Below are positions 1 to 8,475 of a DNA stretch of 64,000 nt, in pieces (within the stretch, counting starts at the first letter, position 1; each line of letters opens with the position of its first letter). A program made the translations under genes and the position numbers. Below the pieces are notes generated by a model. It was not told the DNA's origin, ran no database searches, and was given only the letters and a program-made list of their open reading frames with translations. The DNA comes from Lachnospiraceae bacterium. Lineage in GTDB: Bacteria; Bacillota; Clostridia; Lachnospirales; Lachnospiraceae. The stretch lies in contig CAJTBO010000009.1 of assembly GCA_910573755.1 (NCBI GenBank), forward strand, positions 103,387 to 167,386, given 5' to 3'.

Positions 1-2
1 GG

Positions 3-1271
3 GTTTCTAAAGAAATTTCAAAAGAAGTAAGTTTTGAACAGGCGGAAGGGTATGTCTATGTGGAAGGCGGAATCTGTGCGGCAGGCGGTTATCAGGCAAA
101 CGGATTGAACTGCGGTCTTAATCCGGTCAGGGAAAAAAATGATCTGGCGCTTCTGGTAAGTGAAGTGCCGGCGCGGGCTGCTGCCGTCTATACTCGGAAT
201 AAAGTAAAGGGGGCGCCGATCCTGGTCTGCCGGGATCATCTGGAGAAAACAGGAAATACGGTAAAGGCGGTGATCGCCAACAGCAAAAACGCCAATACCT
301 GCAATGCGGACGGTGTGGAAAAGGCGGAAAAGATGTGTGCGCTGGCGGCTAAGGCCCTGCAGATAAAGGCGGAGGAGGTGCTGGTGGCATCCACCGGGGT
401 GATCGGCGAGATCCTGCCGATAGAACCGGTGGAGCGCCATATAGAAGAACTGGCGGCGGGACTGAGCAGGAGCGGACATCTGGAGGCGGCAAAGGCGATC
501 ATGACCACGGACACCGTGAAAAAAGAAGCGGCGGTGGAGTTTGAACTGGACGGAAAGCGCTGCAGGGTAGGCGGCATGGCAAAGGGAAGCGGTATGATCT
601 GCCCGAACATGGCGACCACGCTGAACTTTATCACAACAGACTGTCAGATCGCCGCGGATATGTTGCAGAAGGCGCTTTCTGAAATTGTGCAGGTGACCTA
701 CAACTGTCTCAGCATAGACGGCGATACATCGACCAACGATATGGTACTGGTGCTTGCCAACGGCGTCAGCGGAAATGAGGAGATCACCGCGGAGAACGAA
801 GCGTACCGGAAGTTTCGGAAGGCGCTCTATCTCGTGATGCTGCATCTGACGAAGATGTTGGCAAAGGACGGGGAAGGGGCCACAAAGCTTTTGGAATGCT
901 CAGTCAGCGGCGCGCCGGATGAAAAAACGGCGCAGGCAGTAGCAAAGAGTGTGATCTCGTCTCCTCTTTTAAAATGTGCCGTATTCGGAGAGGATGCCAA
1001 CTGGGGCAGGGTGCTCTGTGCCGTCGGATACGCGAAGGCGGATTTTGAGATCGATAAAGTGGGAGTTTGTATTTCCAGTAAAAACGGGCAGGTAGAAGTC
1101 TGCAGAGAGGGCGCGGGAATTCCTTTCTCGGAGGAGGCTGCAAAAGAGGTTCTGACGGCGGATGAGATCACCATATTGGTGGATCTCAAACAGGGAAGTG
1201 CCGAATCCAGAGCATTCGGCTGCGATCTGACCTATGATTATGTGAAAATTAACGGAGATTACCGTTCTTAA
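3..1271 (+). CDS. argJ: Bifunctional glutamate N-acetyltransferase / ornithine acetyltransferase (5' end cut by window)
   Basis: ArgJ transfers acetyl groups between N-acetylornithine and glutamate in the cyclic arginine pathway and may also make N-acetylglutamate. The family's self-cleavage site is present as DGEGATKL, with the nucleophilic Thr at base 882 (residue 275 counted from the GTG at 60). Other family blocks seen are STGVIGE, GGMAKGSGMI, DGDTSTNDM, GEDANWGR and the C-terminal CDLTYDYVKINGDYR. The frame is open to the left edge, and its upstream residues fit the N-terminal extension of Bacillus-type ArgJ, so the true start probably lies at or outside the edge. The GTG at 60, with GGAAGGG 9 bases before it, is the alternative start. 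Other arg genes would be expected to the left. Confidence 0.95.
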   Translation, partial: VSKEISKEVSFEQAEGYVYVEGGICAAGGYQANGLNCGLNPVREKNDLALLVSEVPARAAAVYTRNKVKGAPILVCRDHLEKTGNTVKAVIANSKNANTCNADGVEKAEKMCALAAKALQIKAEEVLVASTGVIGEILPIEPVERHIEELAAGLSRSGHLEAAKAIMTTDTVKKEAAVEFELDGKRCRVGGMAKGSGMICPNMATTLNFITTDCQIAADMLQKALSEIVQVTYNCLSIDGDTSTNDMVLVLANGVSGNEEITAENEAYRKFRKALYLVMLHLTKMLAKDGEGATKLLECSVSGAPDEKTAQAVAKSVISSPLLKCAVFGEDANWGRVLCAVGYAKADFEIDKVGVCISSKNGQVEVCREGAGIPFSEEAAKEVLTADEITILVDLKQGSAESRAFGCDLTYDYVKINGDYRS

Positions 1272-1316
1272 CAGAATAATTTTAAATATTTTGCGGAAAA
1301 TCACCAAATATTCTTT

Positions 1317-1345
1317 TTTACAAGCAGATGGAAATGTGATAGAAT
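1317..1345 (+). promoter_or_regulatory. Sigma-A type promoter for the polysaccharide deacetylase
   Basis: TTTACA (1317-1322), a 17-base spacer and TAGAAT (1340-1345) form a near-consensus promoter 54 bases before the ATG at 1399, in an AT-rich gap after argJ. AGAAGGAG at 1379-1386 serves as ribosome binding site. Confidence 0.6.
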
Positions 1346-1398
1346 AAATGAAATATAAATCAGGAGAAAACAGAAAATAGAAGGAGAAAAATGGCAGC

Positions 1399-2388
1399 AT
1401 GACATCTGAGAGGCGAAAAAGGATCAACCGTCTGAAAAAAATGATCATATGGACAGTGCTGTTTATGATTCTGATTCCGACTGCCGGTTGTATCGTTCTC
1501 GGGATCCGGCTGCATTATGCGAATAATTCCGTAAAAACCATGAAGGGGCAGATAGCTTTCCTGGAAAGAGCGCTTCAGGACTCTATAGATGCCGCGGACA
1601 GGGTGGAAGCCCTGCTGGAGATCAATGAAGGGATCTGGCGGGAAAGCAGGGCGGAGGCGGATACAGAGTCGCCGGAGGAAGCAGAAGAGGTTTTCGGAGG
1701 TGATGTGGAAACAGCAGGAGAGGGCCTTGTAAATGATACGGAAGCGGAGGAAGTAAGGAAGGTTTATCTTACTTTTGATGACGGTCCCAGTGTAAATACG
1801 GAAGAACTGCTTGATATTCTGGCGGAATATGATGTGAAAGCCACTTTTTTTGTGACCGGAAAAGATAAGGAGAAATATGCGGATACTTACCGCAGAATAG
1901 TGGAGGAGGGGCATACGCTGGGTATGCATTCCTACAGCCATGAATACAGTACAATTTACGCGTCTCTGGAAAGCTTTCAGAAGGATATAGAACTGCTGAG
2001 AGATTTTCTGTATAATGAGACAGGGGTTGTCAGCAATTTTTACCGTTTTCCGGGCGGCAGCAGTAATCAGGTTTCAAAAACGGACATTCATGAGATGATA
2101 GACTATTTGGATGCGATGGGGATCAGTTATTTTGACTGGAATGTTTCTTCCGGGGACGCATCCAGTGTACCTGTTGGCAGCGACCAGATTGTAAACCGTG
2201 TGATGGAGCAGCTCCCTTCCCGTCAGGTGGCGGTGGTGCTGATGCATGATGCATCGAATAAAGGCTCTACATTAGAAGCGCTTCCCAAACTGATCGAAGA
2301 GATTCAGAAGATGGAAAAGACGGAGATTTTACCGATCACCGAAGAGACCATGTTGATCCAGCATGCTCTGAGTGAGAAAGAACCCTGA
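1399..2388 (+). CDS. Membrane-anchored polysaccharide deacetylase (NodB/CE4 family)
   Basis: This is a carbohydrate esterase family 4 enzyme, expected to remove N-acetyl groups from a cell-wall or capsular glycan outside the membrane. Residues 15-36 form one membrane anchor after a Lys/Arg-rich N-terminus. A short coiled-coil-like stretch and an acidic linker follow (about 45-118). The catalytic domain shows all NodB motifs: TFDDGPS (125-131, catalytic base and metal Asp), HSYSH (177-181, metal His), RFPGG (216-220), DWNVSSGDAS and LMHD near the C-terminus. It has its own promoter and sits between argJ and the bactofilin gene. Whether it acts on peptidoglycan GlcNAc or another polymer cannot be read from sequence. 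Confidence 0.9.
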   Translation: MTSERRKRINRLKKMIIWTVLFMILIPTAGCIVLGIRLHYANNSVKTMKGQIAFLERALQDSIDAADRVEALLEINEGIWRESRAEADTESPEEAEEVFGGDVETAGEGLVNDTEAEEVRKVYLTFDDGPSVNTEELLDILAEYDVKATFFVTGKDKEKYADTYRRIVEEGHTLGMHSYSHEYSTIYASLESFQKDIELLRDFLYNETGVVSNFYRFPGGSSNQVSKTDIHEMIDYLDAMGISYFDWNVSSGDASSVPVGSDQIVNRVMEQLPSRQVAVVLMHDASNKGSTLEALPKLIEEIQKMEKTEILPITEETMLIQHALSEKEP

Positions 2389-2412
2389 ATGGAAAGATAA
2401 TCTATTTATATA

Positions 2413-2441
2413 TTGTATATTTTATGCGAATAAGTTACAAT
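2413..2441 (+). promoter_or_regulatory. Sigma-A type promoter for the bactofilin gene
   Basis: TTGTAT (2413-2418), a 17-base spacer and TACAAT (2436-2441) lie 33 bases before the ATG at 2475; ACGGAGGAGA (2459-2468) is a strong ribosome binding site. The promoter may also feed pyrH and the genes beyond, because no terminator separates them. Confidence 0.55.
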
Positions 2442-2474
2442 AACAGATATTAGAAGATACGGAGGAGAATAAGA

Positions 2475-4013
2475 ATGGGCTTTTTTTCGGATTTGAAAGA
2501 AGATCTCTCTCAGGCGGTGAACGAGCTTGTTTCGGACGAGAAACAGGCGTTGAAAGAGCCGGTTGACAGGGATATCACAACAGAAATTCCGGAGCCGGCG
2601 GGGGAAGTGGAATATTTTGACTGGGAGAAAGAAAATTTTCTGCCTGAGACAGCAGAGGAACTGGGGCGGATGGTTGACAGAATGGAATTGGATATAGATC
2701 CGGAATTTGAATCGGAGGAAGAAGAACTGGAATACGAGCCGGAGGAAGAATATCCGGAGGAGGAAACGGAATACGAGCCGGAGGAAGAATATCCGGAAGA
2801 GGAAACGGAATACGAGCCGGAGGAAGAGTATCCGGAAGAGGAGACGGAATACGAGTTGGAGGAAGAGTATCCGGAGGAGAAAGAACTGGAATACGAACCG
2901 GAAGAAGAATATCTGGAAGAGGAAACTGAATACGAACCGGAGGAAAAATATCCGGAGGAAGAAGCGGAATATGAGCCGGAGGAAAGGTATCCGGAAGAAG
3001 AAACGGAATACGGGTTGGAGGAAGAATATCCGGAAGAGGAAGAATTGAAATACGGGCCGGAGGAGAAATATTCGGAAGAAGAAGCGGAAGCTGCAGAGGA
3101 ACCGGAAGAAGATTCGGAATATGAACCGGAAGTTGTGGAGAAACAGGAAGAAGGTTTGGAATATGAACCGGAGCCGGTGGAGGAATTGAAAGAGGATTCG
3201 GAATATGAACCGGAGCCGGTGGAGGAACCGGAAGAAGATTCGGAATATGAACCGGAGCCGGTGGAGGAATTGAAAGAGGATTCGGAATATGAACCGGAGC
3301 CGGTGGAGGAACCGGAAGAAGATTCGGAATATAAACCGGAGCCGGTAGAGGAACTGAAGGAAGACCCGGAATATGAACCGGAAGCGGCAGAGGAACCGAA
3401 ATACGATCCGGAAGAAAAGGCCGCGGAAGAAACAATAAAAGAGCAGGAAGAACACAAAGAGGCGAAAATGCAGGAGGAGGAAGAACAGGTGGAAGAGGTT
3501 CAGTACAATGGTATGAAGGCGGAAAATTCTGAAGGAGCGAAGGAAGCTGTGGAAGAAACGGCGCTGATCACGGCAGGTATGACGATCAGAGGCGATATTT
3601 CTTCACAGGGGTCTCTGAACGTTATCGGAACAGTGGAAGGAAATATTGATATTCTCGGAAAGCTGAATATTACGGGGAATATTGAGGGATCTTCCAAAGC
3701 ATCCGACGTCTATGCGGAAAAGGCACGGATCAATGGCGATATACATAGCGTCGGCAGCATCAAGGTCGGACAGAGTACTGTCATCATCGGTAATATTTTT
3801 GCAAGCAGCGCAGTGATCGCAGGTGCTGTAAAGGGTGATATCGATGTGAAGGGACCGGTTATTTTGGACACATCCGCTATCGTGATGGGAAATATCAAGT
3901 CGAAATCCGTTCAGATCAATAACGGCGCGGTGATCGAGGGACTTTGCTCTCAGTGTTATGCAGAGGTTAATCCTTCTTCCTTCTTTGAGGATTTAAAAAA
4001 GGCAAAAGAATAA
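2475..4013 (+). CDS. Bactofilin-domain protein with a long acidic repeat tract
   Basis: Bactofilins polymerise without nucleotide into cytoskeletal filaments that place wall enzymes or envelope structures. The C-terminal part (about residues 365-500) has the right-handed beta-helix pattern of the family, with short repeats such as RGDISSQGSLNVIGTVEGNI and GDIDVKGPVI, and a DLKKAKE tail. It is preceded by about 240 residues (76-315) of Glu-, Pro- and Tyr-rich repeats: first units like EYEPEEEYPEEET (13 residues, 39 bp), then units like EPEEDSEYEPEPVE. The N-terminus (MGFFSDLKEDLSQAV) looks like a short amphipathic helix. The usual bactofilin is 120-200 residues, so this 512-residue form is unusual. 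The repeat DNA also opens long spurious frames on both strands. The stop is followed directly by pyrH. Confidence 0.85.
   Translation: MGFFSDLKEDLSQAVNELVSDEKQALKEPVDRDITTEIPEPAGEVEYFDWEKENFLPETAEELGRMVDRMELDIDPEFESEEEELEYEPEEEYPEEETEYEPEEEYPEEETEYEPEEEYPEEETEYELEEEYPEEKELEYEPEEEYLEEETEYEPEEKYPEEEAEYEPEERYPEEETEYGLEEEYPEEEELKYGPEEKYSEEEAEAAEEPEEDSEYEPEVVEKQEEGLEYEPEPVEELKEDSEYEPEPVEEPEEDSEYEPEPVEELKEDSEYEPEPVEEPEEDSEYKPEPVEELKEDPEYEPEAAEEPKYDPEEKAAEETIKEQEEHKEAKMQEEEEQVEEVQYNGMKAENSEGAKEAVEETALITAGMTIRGDISSQGSLNVIGTVEGNIDILGKLNITGNIEGSSKASDVYAEKARINGDIHSVGSIKVGQSTVIIGNIFASSAVIAGAVKGDIDVKGPVILDTSAIVMGNIKSKSVQINNGAVIEGLCSQCYAEVNPSSFFEDLKKAKE
2720..3400 (+). repeat. In-frame tandem repeats coding Glu/Pro/Tyr-rich units
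   Basis: Imperfect tandem copies of a 39-bp unit (GAATACGAGCCGGAGGAAGA core) run from about 2725 to 3080. From about 3090 to 3400 they give way to a 42-bp family and 84-bp super-repeats around GAATATGAACCGGAGCCGGT. Copies differ mainly at third codon positions and all keep the reading frame, which indicates selection at the protein level and likely copy-number variation. Confidence 0.9.
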
Positions 4014-4028
4014 GTGAGGGCGTTTTCC

Positions 4029-4724
4029 ATGAAGAGGATCATGTTAAAACTCAGCGGCGAGGCATTAGCAGGCGAAAAGAAAACAGGGTTTGATGAAGAG
4101 ACTGTCAGAGGCGTGGCACTGCAGGTGAAACAGCTTGTGGATGACGGTATAGAAACAGGGATCGTTATCGGCGGCGGCAATTTCTGGCGGGGACGATCCA
4201 GCGAAAATATCGACAGGACAAAAGCGGATCAGATCGGCATGCTCGCCACGGTGATGAATTGTATTTATGTGTCGGAGATTTTCCGCAGCGTGGGCATGAT
4301 GACCAATATTTTGACGCCATTTGAGTGCGGCTCTTTTACGAAGCTGTTTTCAAAAGACCGGGCGAACAAGTACTTTGCCCACGGACAGGTTGTATTTTTT
4401 GCGGGAGGAACAGGACATCCTTACTTTTCCACAGACACCGGCGTGGTACTTCGGGCGATCGAAGTGGAGGCGGATGTGATTCTGCTTGCCAAAGCGGTGG
4501 ACGGCGTCTATGACGATGATCCGAGAAAGAATCCGGCCGCCAGGAAATACGGCGAAGTCACGATAGAAGAAGTGATCGAAAAGAACCTGCAGGTGGTGGA
4601 TATGACGGCTTCGATCCTTGCAAGGGATAATAAGATGCCGATGTGGGTGTTCGGGTTAAACGAGGAAAACAGTATCGTAAATACCGTAAAAGGCGGTTTT
4701 AACGGGACAAAGGTTGTGGTATAA
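4029..4724 (+). CDS. pyrH: UMP kinase
   Basis: It phosphorylates UMP to UDP in pyrimidine nucleotide synthesis; the bacterial enzyme belongs to the amino-acid-kinase fold. Visible signatures are MLKLSGEALAG (phosphate-binding N-terminus), IVIGGGNFWRG, DQIGMLATVMN and FFAGGTGHPYFSTDT, plus a C-terminal MWVFGLNEENSIVN. The frame has a GTG at 4014 directly after the bactofilin stop, but the ATG at 4029 gives the family's usual MKRIMLKLSGE start and has GAGGG 8 bases upstream, so 4029 is preferred. First gene of the run pyrH-frr-uppS-cdsA-dxr-rseP. Confidence 0.97.
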   Translation: MKRIMLKLSGEALAGEKKTGFDEETVRGVALQVKQLVDDGIETGIVIGGGNFWRGRSSENIDRTKADQIGMLATVMNCIYVSEIFRSVGMMTNILTPFECGSFTKLFSKDRANKYFAHGQVVFFAGGTGHPYFSTDTGVVLRAIEVEADVILLAKAVDGVYDDDPRKNPAARKYGEVTIEEVIEKNLQVVDMTASILARDNKMPMWVFGLNEENSIVNTVKGGFNGTKVVV

Positions 4725-4767
4725 TATCGGCAGATAAACGGTCAGGAGAATAAGAGAGGGTAAAAAT

Positions 4768-5319
4768 ATGGATGAACGTTTGAAAGTATACGATGAAAAG
4801 ATGCAGAAAGCATACAAATATTTGGAAGGGGATTACCAGACGATCCGTGCAGGACGGGCAAATCCGCATGTACTTGACAAAGTGAAGGTGAATTATTACG
4901 GAACGCCTACCCCGATTCAGCAGGTAGGTAATGTAACGGTGCCGGAACCGAGGATGCTCCAGATCGCGCCCTGGGAAAAGACGCTGATCAAGGAGATCGA
5001 AAAAGCGATCATGGCTTCCGATGTAGGCATCACACCGTCCAATGACGGTGCGGTGATCAGGCTGGTTTTTCCGGAACTGACGGAAGAGCGCAGAAAAGAT
5101 CTTGTAAAGGAGATCAAGAAAAAAGCGGAAGAGGGAAAAGTCGCAATCCGTAACATCAGAAGAGACGGTAACGAAGCGTTTAAAAAGCTGTCCAAACAGG
5201 ATGTATCCGAAGATGAGATCAAGGAATTACAGGATAAACTGCAGAAAATGACAGATAATTATATTAAAGATATGGAAAAGCTGATGGACGAGAAGTCTAA
5301 AGAGATCATGAAAGTATAA
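4768..5319 (+). CDS. frr: Ribosome recycling factor
   Basis: It splits post-termination ribosomes together with EF-G. At 183 residues it is the normal length. Family blocks are TIRAGRANPHVLDKVKVNYYGTPTP, PRMLQIAPWEKT, IRLVFPELTEERRKDLVKEIKKKAEEGKVAIRNIRRD (each partial here) and a C-terminal helical hairpin. AGAGAGGG precedes the ATG. It lies 43 bases after pyrH, as in most Firmicutes. Confidence 0.98.
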   Translation: MDERLKVYDEKMQKAYKYLEGDYQTIRAGRANPHVLDKVKVNYYGTPTPIQQVGNVTVPEPRMLQIAPWEKTLIKEIEKAIMASDVGITPSNDGAVIRLVFPELTEERRKDLVKEIKKKAEEGKVAIRNIRRDGNEAFKKLSKQDVSEDEIKELQDKLQKMTDNYIKDMEKLMDEKSKEIMKV

Positions 5320-5349
5320 TTTGTATTCTGTATACACCAAAATAAGAGG

Positions 5350-5379
5350 GGCGGCACAGGGGTATTATCCGATGCCGCC
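5350..5379 (+). other. Hairpin between frr and uppS
   Basis: GGCGGCA (5350-5356) can pair with TGCCGCC (5373-5379) around a 16-base loop containing TATTATCC, in the 117-base gap between frr and uppS. There is no clear T-run after it, so it is at most a weak attenuator or a processing site. Confidence 0.3.
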
Positions 5380-5436
5380 TTCTAAGCGTAAAACGAATCA
5401 GATGTCTGCATTGGTTTACGGGAACACAGGCGAAGA

Positions 5437-6174
5437 ATGTCAGATAAACGAGGATCGGGAATGGAAGAGAAAAACAGGAATATACCGCAGCATGTGGCGA
5501 TCATACTGGACGGAAACGGCAGATGGGCAAAAAAGCGCGGAATGCCCAGAAATTATGGTCATGTACAGGGAGCGAAGAATGTGGAGGTGATCTGCCGGGC
5601 TGCCCATGATATGGGGATCAGGTACCTGACGGTATATGCTTTCTCCACAGAAAACTGGAAGAGACCACAGGACGAAGTGGACGCCCTGATGAAGCTTTTA
5701 AATCAGTATATGAAAAACTGTCAGAAGACCGCAAAGAAAAACAATATGAAAGTGCGGGTGATCGGGGACAAGAGCGGTTTAAGCGGGCCGATCCAGCGGG
5801 ATATCGCGGCGCTTGAGGAAGCGACAAAAGAGTATGACGGATTACATTTTACGATCGCCTTGAATTACGGCGGGCGGGATGAACTGACAAGGGCAGTGAA
5901 AAAGATCGCCCGGGCGGTAAAGGCAGGAGAGATAGATCCTGAAGATATCACAGAAGAACTAATTTCGAAGTCTCTTGATACGGCAGGCCTGCCGGACCCG
6001 GATCTGATGATCCGCACTTCCAGTGAACTTCGTATCAGTAATTATCTGTTATGGCAGCTTGCCTATGCGGAGTTTTATTTTACGGAAGTTCCCTGGCCTG
6101 ATTTTGATGAAAAGGAACTGCAGAGAGCAGTGGAGGCATATCAGCGAAGGGAGAGGCGGTTCGGAATGGTTTAG
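5437..6174 (+). CDS. uppS: Undecaprenyl diphosphate synthase (isoprenyl transferase)
   Basis: A cis-prenyltransferase that builds the C55 lipid carrier for cell-wall synthesis from farnesyl-PP and isopentenyl-PP. The catalytic motif HVAIILDGNGRWAKKRGMPR (Asp in DGNGRW) and the C-terminal RTSSELRISNYLLWQLAYAEF are present; the second normally reads RTSGE, so a Gly to Ser change sits in that loop. The ATG at 5461 (MEEKNRNIPQHV) with CGAGGA upstream is an equally plausible start. cdsA follows 20 bases downstream. Confidence 0.96.
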   Translation: MSDKRGSGMEEKNRNIPQHVAIILDGNGRWAKKRGMPRNYGHVQGAKNVEVICRAAHDMGIRYLTVYAFSTENWKRPQDEVDALMKLLNQYMKNCQKTAKKNNMKVRVIGDKSGLSGPIQRDIAALEEATKEYDGLHFTIALNYGGRDELTRAVKKIARAVKAGEIDPEDITEELISKSLDTAGLPDPDLMIRTSSELRISNYLLWQLAYAEFYFTEVPWPDFDEKELQRAVEAYQRRERRFGMV

Positions 6175-6194
6175 GCGGAAAGGCGGGAAAACGG

Positions 6195-7109
6195 ATGTTT
6201 TGGGTCAGGCTCAGAAGCGGTATCATATTGGTTATTCTTGCACTGGTAACGATGTTTGCAGGAGGGAAGATCCTGCTTGCGACCATGATCTTTTTATCGG
6301 TCATAGCTTACTGGGAGCTTTGCGGGGCGACCGGTGTCCGGGGAGAGGGAAAGAAGGATCAGGATGCCGGGAGACAAAAGCGGGAAGAAGTAAGCGGAAG
6401 ATGGAAGAAGAACGGGCTGGAGACTGTGGGTCTTCTTGGTATCATTCTTTATTATACATTGCTCTGGGTGAATGAGGAGACGGAACTTCTGTCACTGCAG
6501 ACGGGGATGTTGTTTTCGATCATCTGTGTGTTTATGGGCGGGATGTTTGTCTATGTGTTCGGGTTTCCGAAATTTCAGGCTTCTCAGGTGCTGGCGGCTT
6601 TTTTCAGTTTCTTTTACGGGCCGGTGTGTCTGTCTTTCATTTATCTGACAAGGGAACTGGGCTTTGGCACGGCAGAAGAGGGCAATGGGGCGGGGCTGTA
6701 TGTCGTATGGCTGATCCTGCTCTGTTCCTGGGGGTGCGATACCTGTGCCTACTGTGCCGGGATGCTGTTTGGAAAACATAAGATGTCTCCGGTGCTGAGT
6801 CCGAAAAAATCGGTGGAAGGCGCGGTAGGGGGCGTTATCGGGGCTGCCGCTTTAGGCGCGCTGTACGGTTTTGTGATAAGGGAGCGGTTTGGCGACGAAA
6901 GGGTGATCCTGTTTTTTGCGCTGATCTGCAGTGTGGGGGCGCTGATCTCCATGGTGGGGGATCTGGCGGCTTCCGCGGTTAAAAGAAACGCGGATATAAA
7001 AGATTACGGAAAGCTGATCCCGGGACACGGAGGCGTGATGGACCGGTTCGACAGCGTGATCTTTACGGCGCCGGTGATCTATTTTATGACAGTATTTTTA
7101 CTGGCCTAA
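6195..7109 (+). CDS. cdsA: Phosphatidate cytidylyltransferase
   Basis: It makes CDP-diacylglycerol, the precursor of the anionic phospholipids, in the membrane. It is a polytopic protein of about 8 hydrophobic segments ending in the CDP-DAG synthase signature, seen as SAVKRNADIKDYGKLIPGHG followed by GVMDRFDS (about residues 258-284). A hydrophilic Lys/Arg/Glu-rich stretch of about 25 residues (VRGEGKKDQDAGRQKREEVS region, residues 49-75) interrupts the loop after the second membrane segment. It is one of several such insertions in this window. Confidence 0.95.
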   Translation: MFWVRLRSGIILVILALVTMFAGGKILLATMIFLSVIAYWELCGATGVRGEGKKDQDAGRQKREEVSGRWKKNGLETVGLLGIILYYTLLWVNEETELLSLQTGMLFSIICVFMGGMFVYVFGFPKFQASQVLAAFFSFFYGPVCLSFIYLTRELGFGTAEEGNGAGLYVVWLILLCSWGCDTCAYCAGMLFGKHKMSPVLSPKKSVEGAVGGVIGAAALGALYGFVIRERFGDERVILFFALICSVGALISMVGDLAASAVKRNADIKDYGKLIPGHGGVMDRFDSVIFTAPVIYFMTVFLLA

Positions 7110-7116
7110 TACTGCG

Positions 7117-7190
7117 TACGCAGTGAGTGGTGTTGCTTAGCATAAGATCATGCATGTAATGAGTGAGCGTTGCCTGGTATATGACAATAC
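7117..7190. repeat. Imperfect palindromic/direct repeat element between cdsA and dxr
   Basis: The gap holds the palindrome ACTGCGTACGCAGT and two diverged copies, 36 bases apart, of a TGAGTG-N3-GTTGC-TNG-ATA pattern (starting at 7124 and 7160). AATGAGTGAGCGTTGC resembles the AATGAGCGTTAGCGAG units at 53.2-53.3 kb, so this may be a decayed member of the same dispersed family. Confidence 0.45.
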
Positions 7191-7226
7191 AAAAATCAAA
7201 TTTCAATTTGCAGGCGGAGAAAAAAG

Positions 7227-8378
7227 ATGAAGAAGATCGGTATACTTGGTTCCACCGGGTCCATCGGTACGCAGACGCTGGATATCGTTAGGATGTATCC
7301 GGACAGGCTGCAGGTGGGCGCACTGGCGGCAGGGAGTAATGTGAAGCTTTTGGAAGAGCAGATAAGGGAATTTAAACCGAAATTTGCGGTGATGTGGTCT
7401 GAGGAGGCAGCGGCGGATCTGCGGATCAGGACAGCGGATCAGGACATCACGATAGCCTGCGGGATGGAAGGGCTGATCCGGATGGCAGGGCTGCCGGAAA
7501 CGGATATTCTGGTGACGGCTATCGTGGGAATGATCGGGATACAGCCCACTATAGAGGCGATAAAGGCCCACAAGGATATTGCGCTGGCAAATAAGGAGAC
7601 GCTGGTGACGGCGGGGCATATCATCATGCCGCTTGCGAAGGAGAACGGGGTATCCATTCTGCCGGTGGACAGTGAACACAGTGCGATCTTCCAGTCCATG
7701 CAGGGGGAGAAGCGAAGCCAGATCAGAAGGATCCTGCTGACGGCTTCCGGCGGGCCTTTCCGCGGAAAAACAAGAAAAGATCTGGAGCAGATGAAAGCGG
7801 AGGATGCCCTGAAGCACCCGAACTGGTCTATGGGAAAGAAAGTGACCATCGATTCCTCCACGCTTGTGAACAAAGGGCTTGAGGTGATGGAGGCAAGGTG
7901 GCTTTTCGGTGTGGCGCTTCAGGATATTCAGGTGGTGATCCATCCGGAAAGCATACTGCATTCCGCTGTGGAATATCAGGACGGGGCGGTAATGGGACAG
8001 CTTGGCATGCCGGATATGAAGCTGCCGATCCAGTATGCGCTGTTTTATCCCGACAGATATCCGGTGCCCGGCAATAAAAGGCTGGATCTGTTTGAGATGG
8101 CGAAACTGACCTTTGAAAAGCCTGATACGGAGACTTTTACAGGGCTGAAGCTGGCTTTTGAGGCTGCCAATGCCGGTGGCACGATGCCAACGGTATTTAA
8201 TGCGGCAAACGAAAAGGCGGTAAGCCTCTTTCTGGATGATCAGATCCGTTTCCTGCAGATCCCGGAGGTGATCGGGGCGGCGATGGAACGGCACAGGACG
8301 GTGGAAAACCCGGATGTGGCACAGATTCTGGAGGCGGAAAAAGAGGCGCATGAGTCAGTGGCGCGGTATGCGAAGTGA
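7227..8378 (+). CDS. dxr: 1-deoxy-D-xylulose 5-phosphate reductoisomerase
   Basis: Second enzyme of the non-mevalonate isoprenoid pathway, NADPH- and divalent-metal-dependent. The N-terminus has the dinucleotide-binding GSTGSIGTQTLD. Further family blocks are ALANKETLVTAG, PVDSEHSAIFQ, a LTASGGPFRG loop, HPESILHSAVEYQDG and GGTMPTVFNAANE. Length (383 residues) is typical. With uppS upstream and ispG at 32 kb it supplies isoprenoid precursors to the lipid carrier. Confidence 0.98.
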   Translation: MKKIGILGSTGSIGTQTLDIVRMYPDRLQVGALAAGSNVKLLEEQIREFKPKFAVMWSEEAAADLRIRTADQDITIACGMEGLIRMAGLPETDILVTAIVGMIGIQPTIEAIKAHKDIALANKETLVTAGHIIMPLAKENGVSILPVDSEHSAIFQSMQGEKRSQIRRILLTASGGPFRGKTRKDLEQMKAEDALKHPNWSMGKKVTIDSSTLVNKGLEVMEARWLFGVALQDIQVVIHPESILHSAVEYQDGAVMGQLGMPDMKLPIQYALFYPDRYPVPGNKRLDLFEMAKLTFEKPDTETFTGLKLAFEAANAGGTMPTVFNAANEKAVSLFLDDQIRFLQIPEVIGAAMERHRTVENPDVAQILEAEKEAHESVARYAK

Positions 8379-8409
8379 TATAGGCCGGGGGCTGTTTTTG
8401 AATTTCCGT

Positions 8410-8439
8410 ATGAAATACAGAAAGTTCCCATATTATAAT
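8410..8439 (+). promoter_or_regulatory. Possible internal promoter for rseP
   Basis: TATAAT at 8434-8439 is a perfect -10 box, 37 bases before the GTG start of rseP. The matching -35 (ATGAAA, 8410-8415, 18-base spacer) is weak. It could give rseP separate expression from the upstream lipid genes. Confidence 0.35.
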
Positions 8440-8475
8440 AGAGTAAGTATTAGAACAGAAAGACAGGAAATGTAA

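Noticed and set aside
18..845. 275-residue minus-strand open frame opposite argJ
   Set aside because: A shadow of argJ, without family features.
2406..3457. Long open frames on the minus strand and a second plus frame across the acidic repeats
   Set aside because: They are by-products of the codon-biased repeats in the bactofilin gene; the translations are low-complexity (Ser/Tyr/Gly, Phe/Arg/Leu, Arg/Asn/Lys) with no ribosome binding sites or family features.
5321..5590. 89-residue open frame between frr and uppS
   Set aside because: It runs into uppS in another frame and has no ribosome binding site or recognisable composition.
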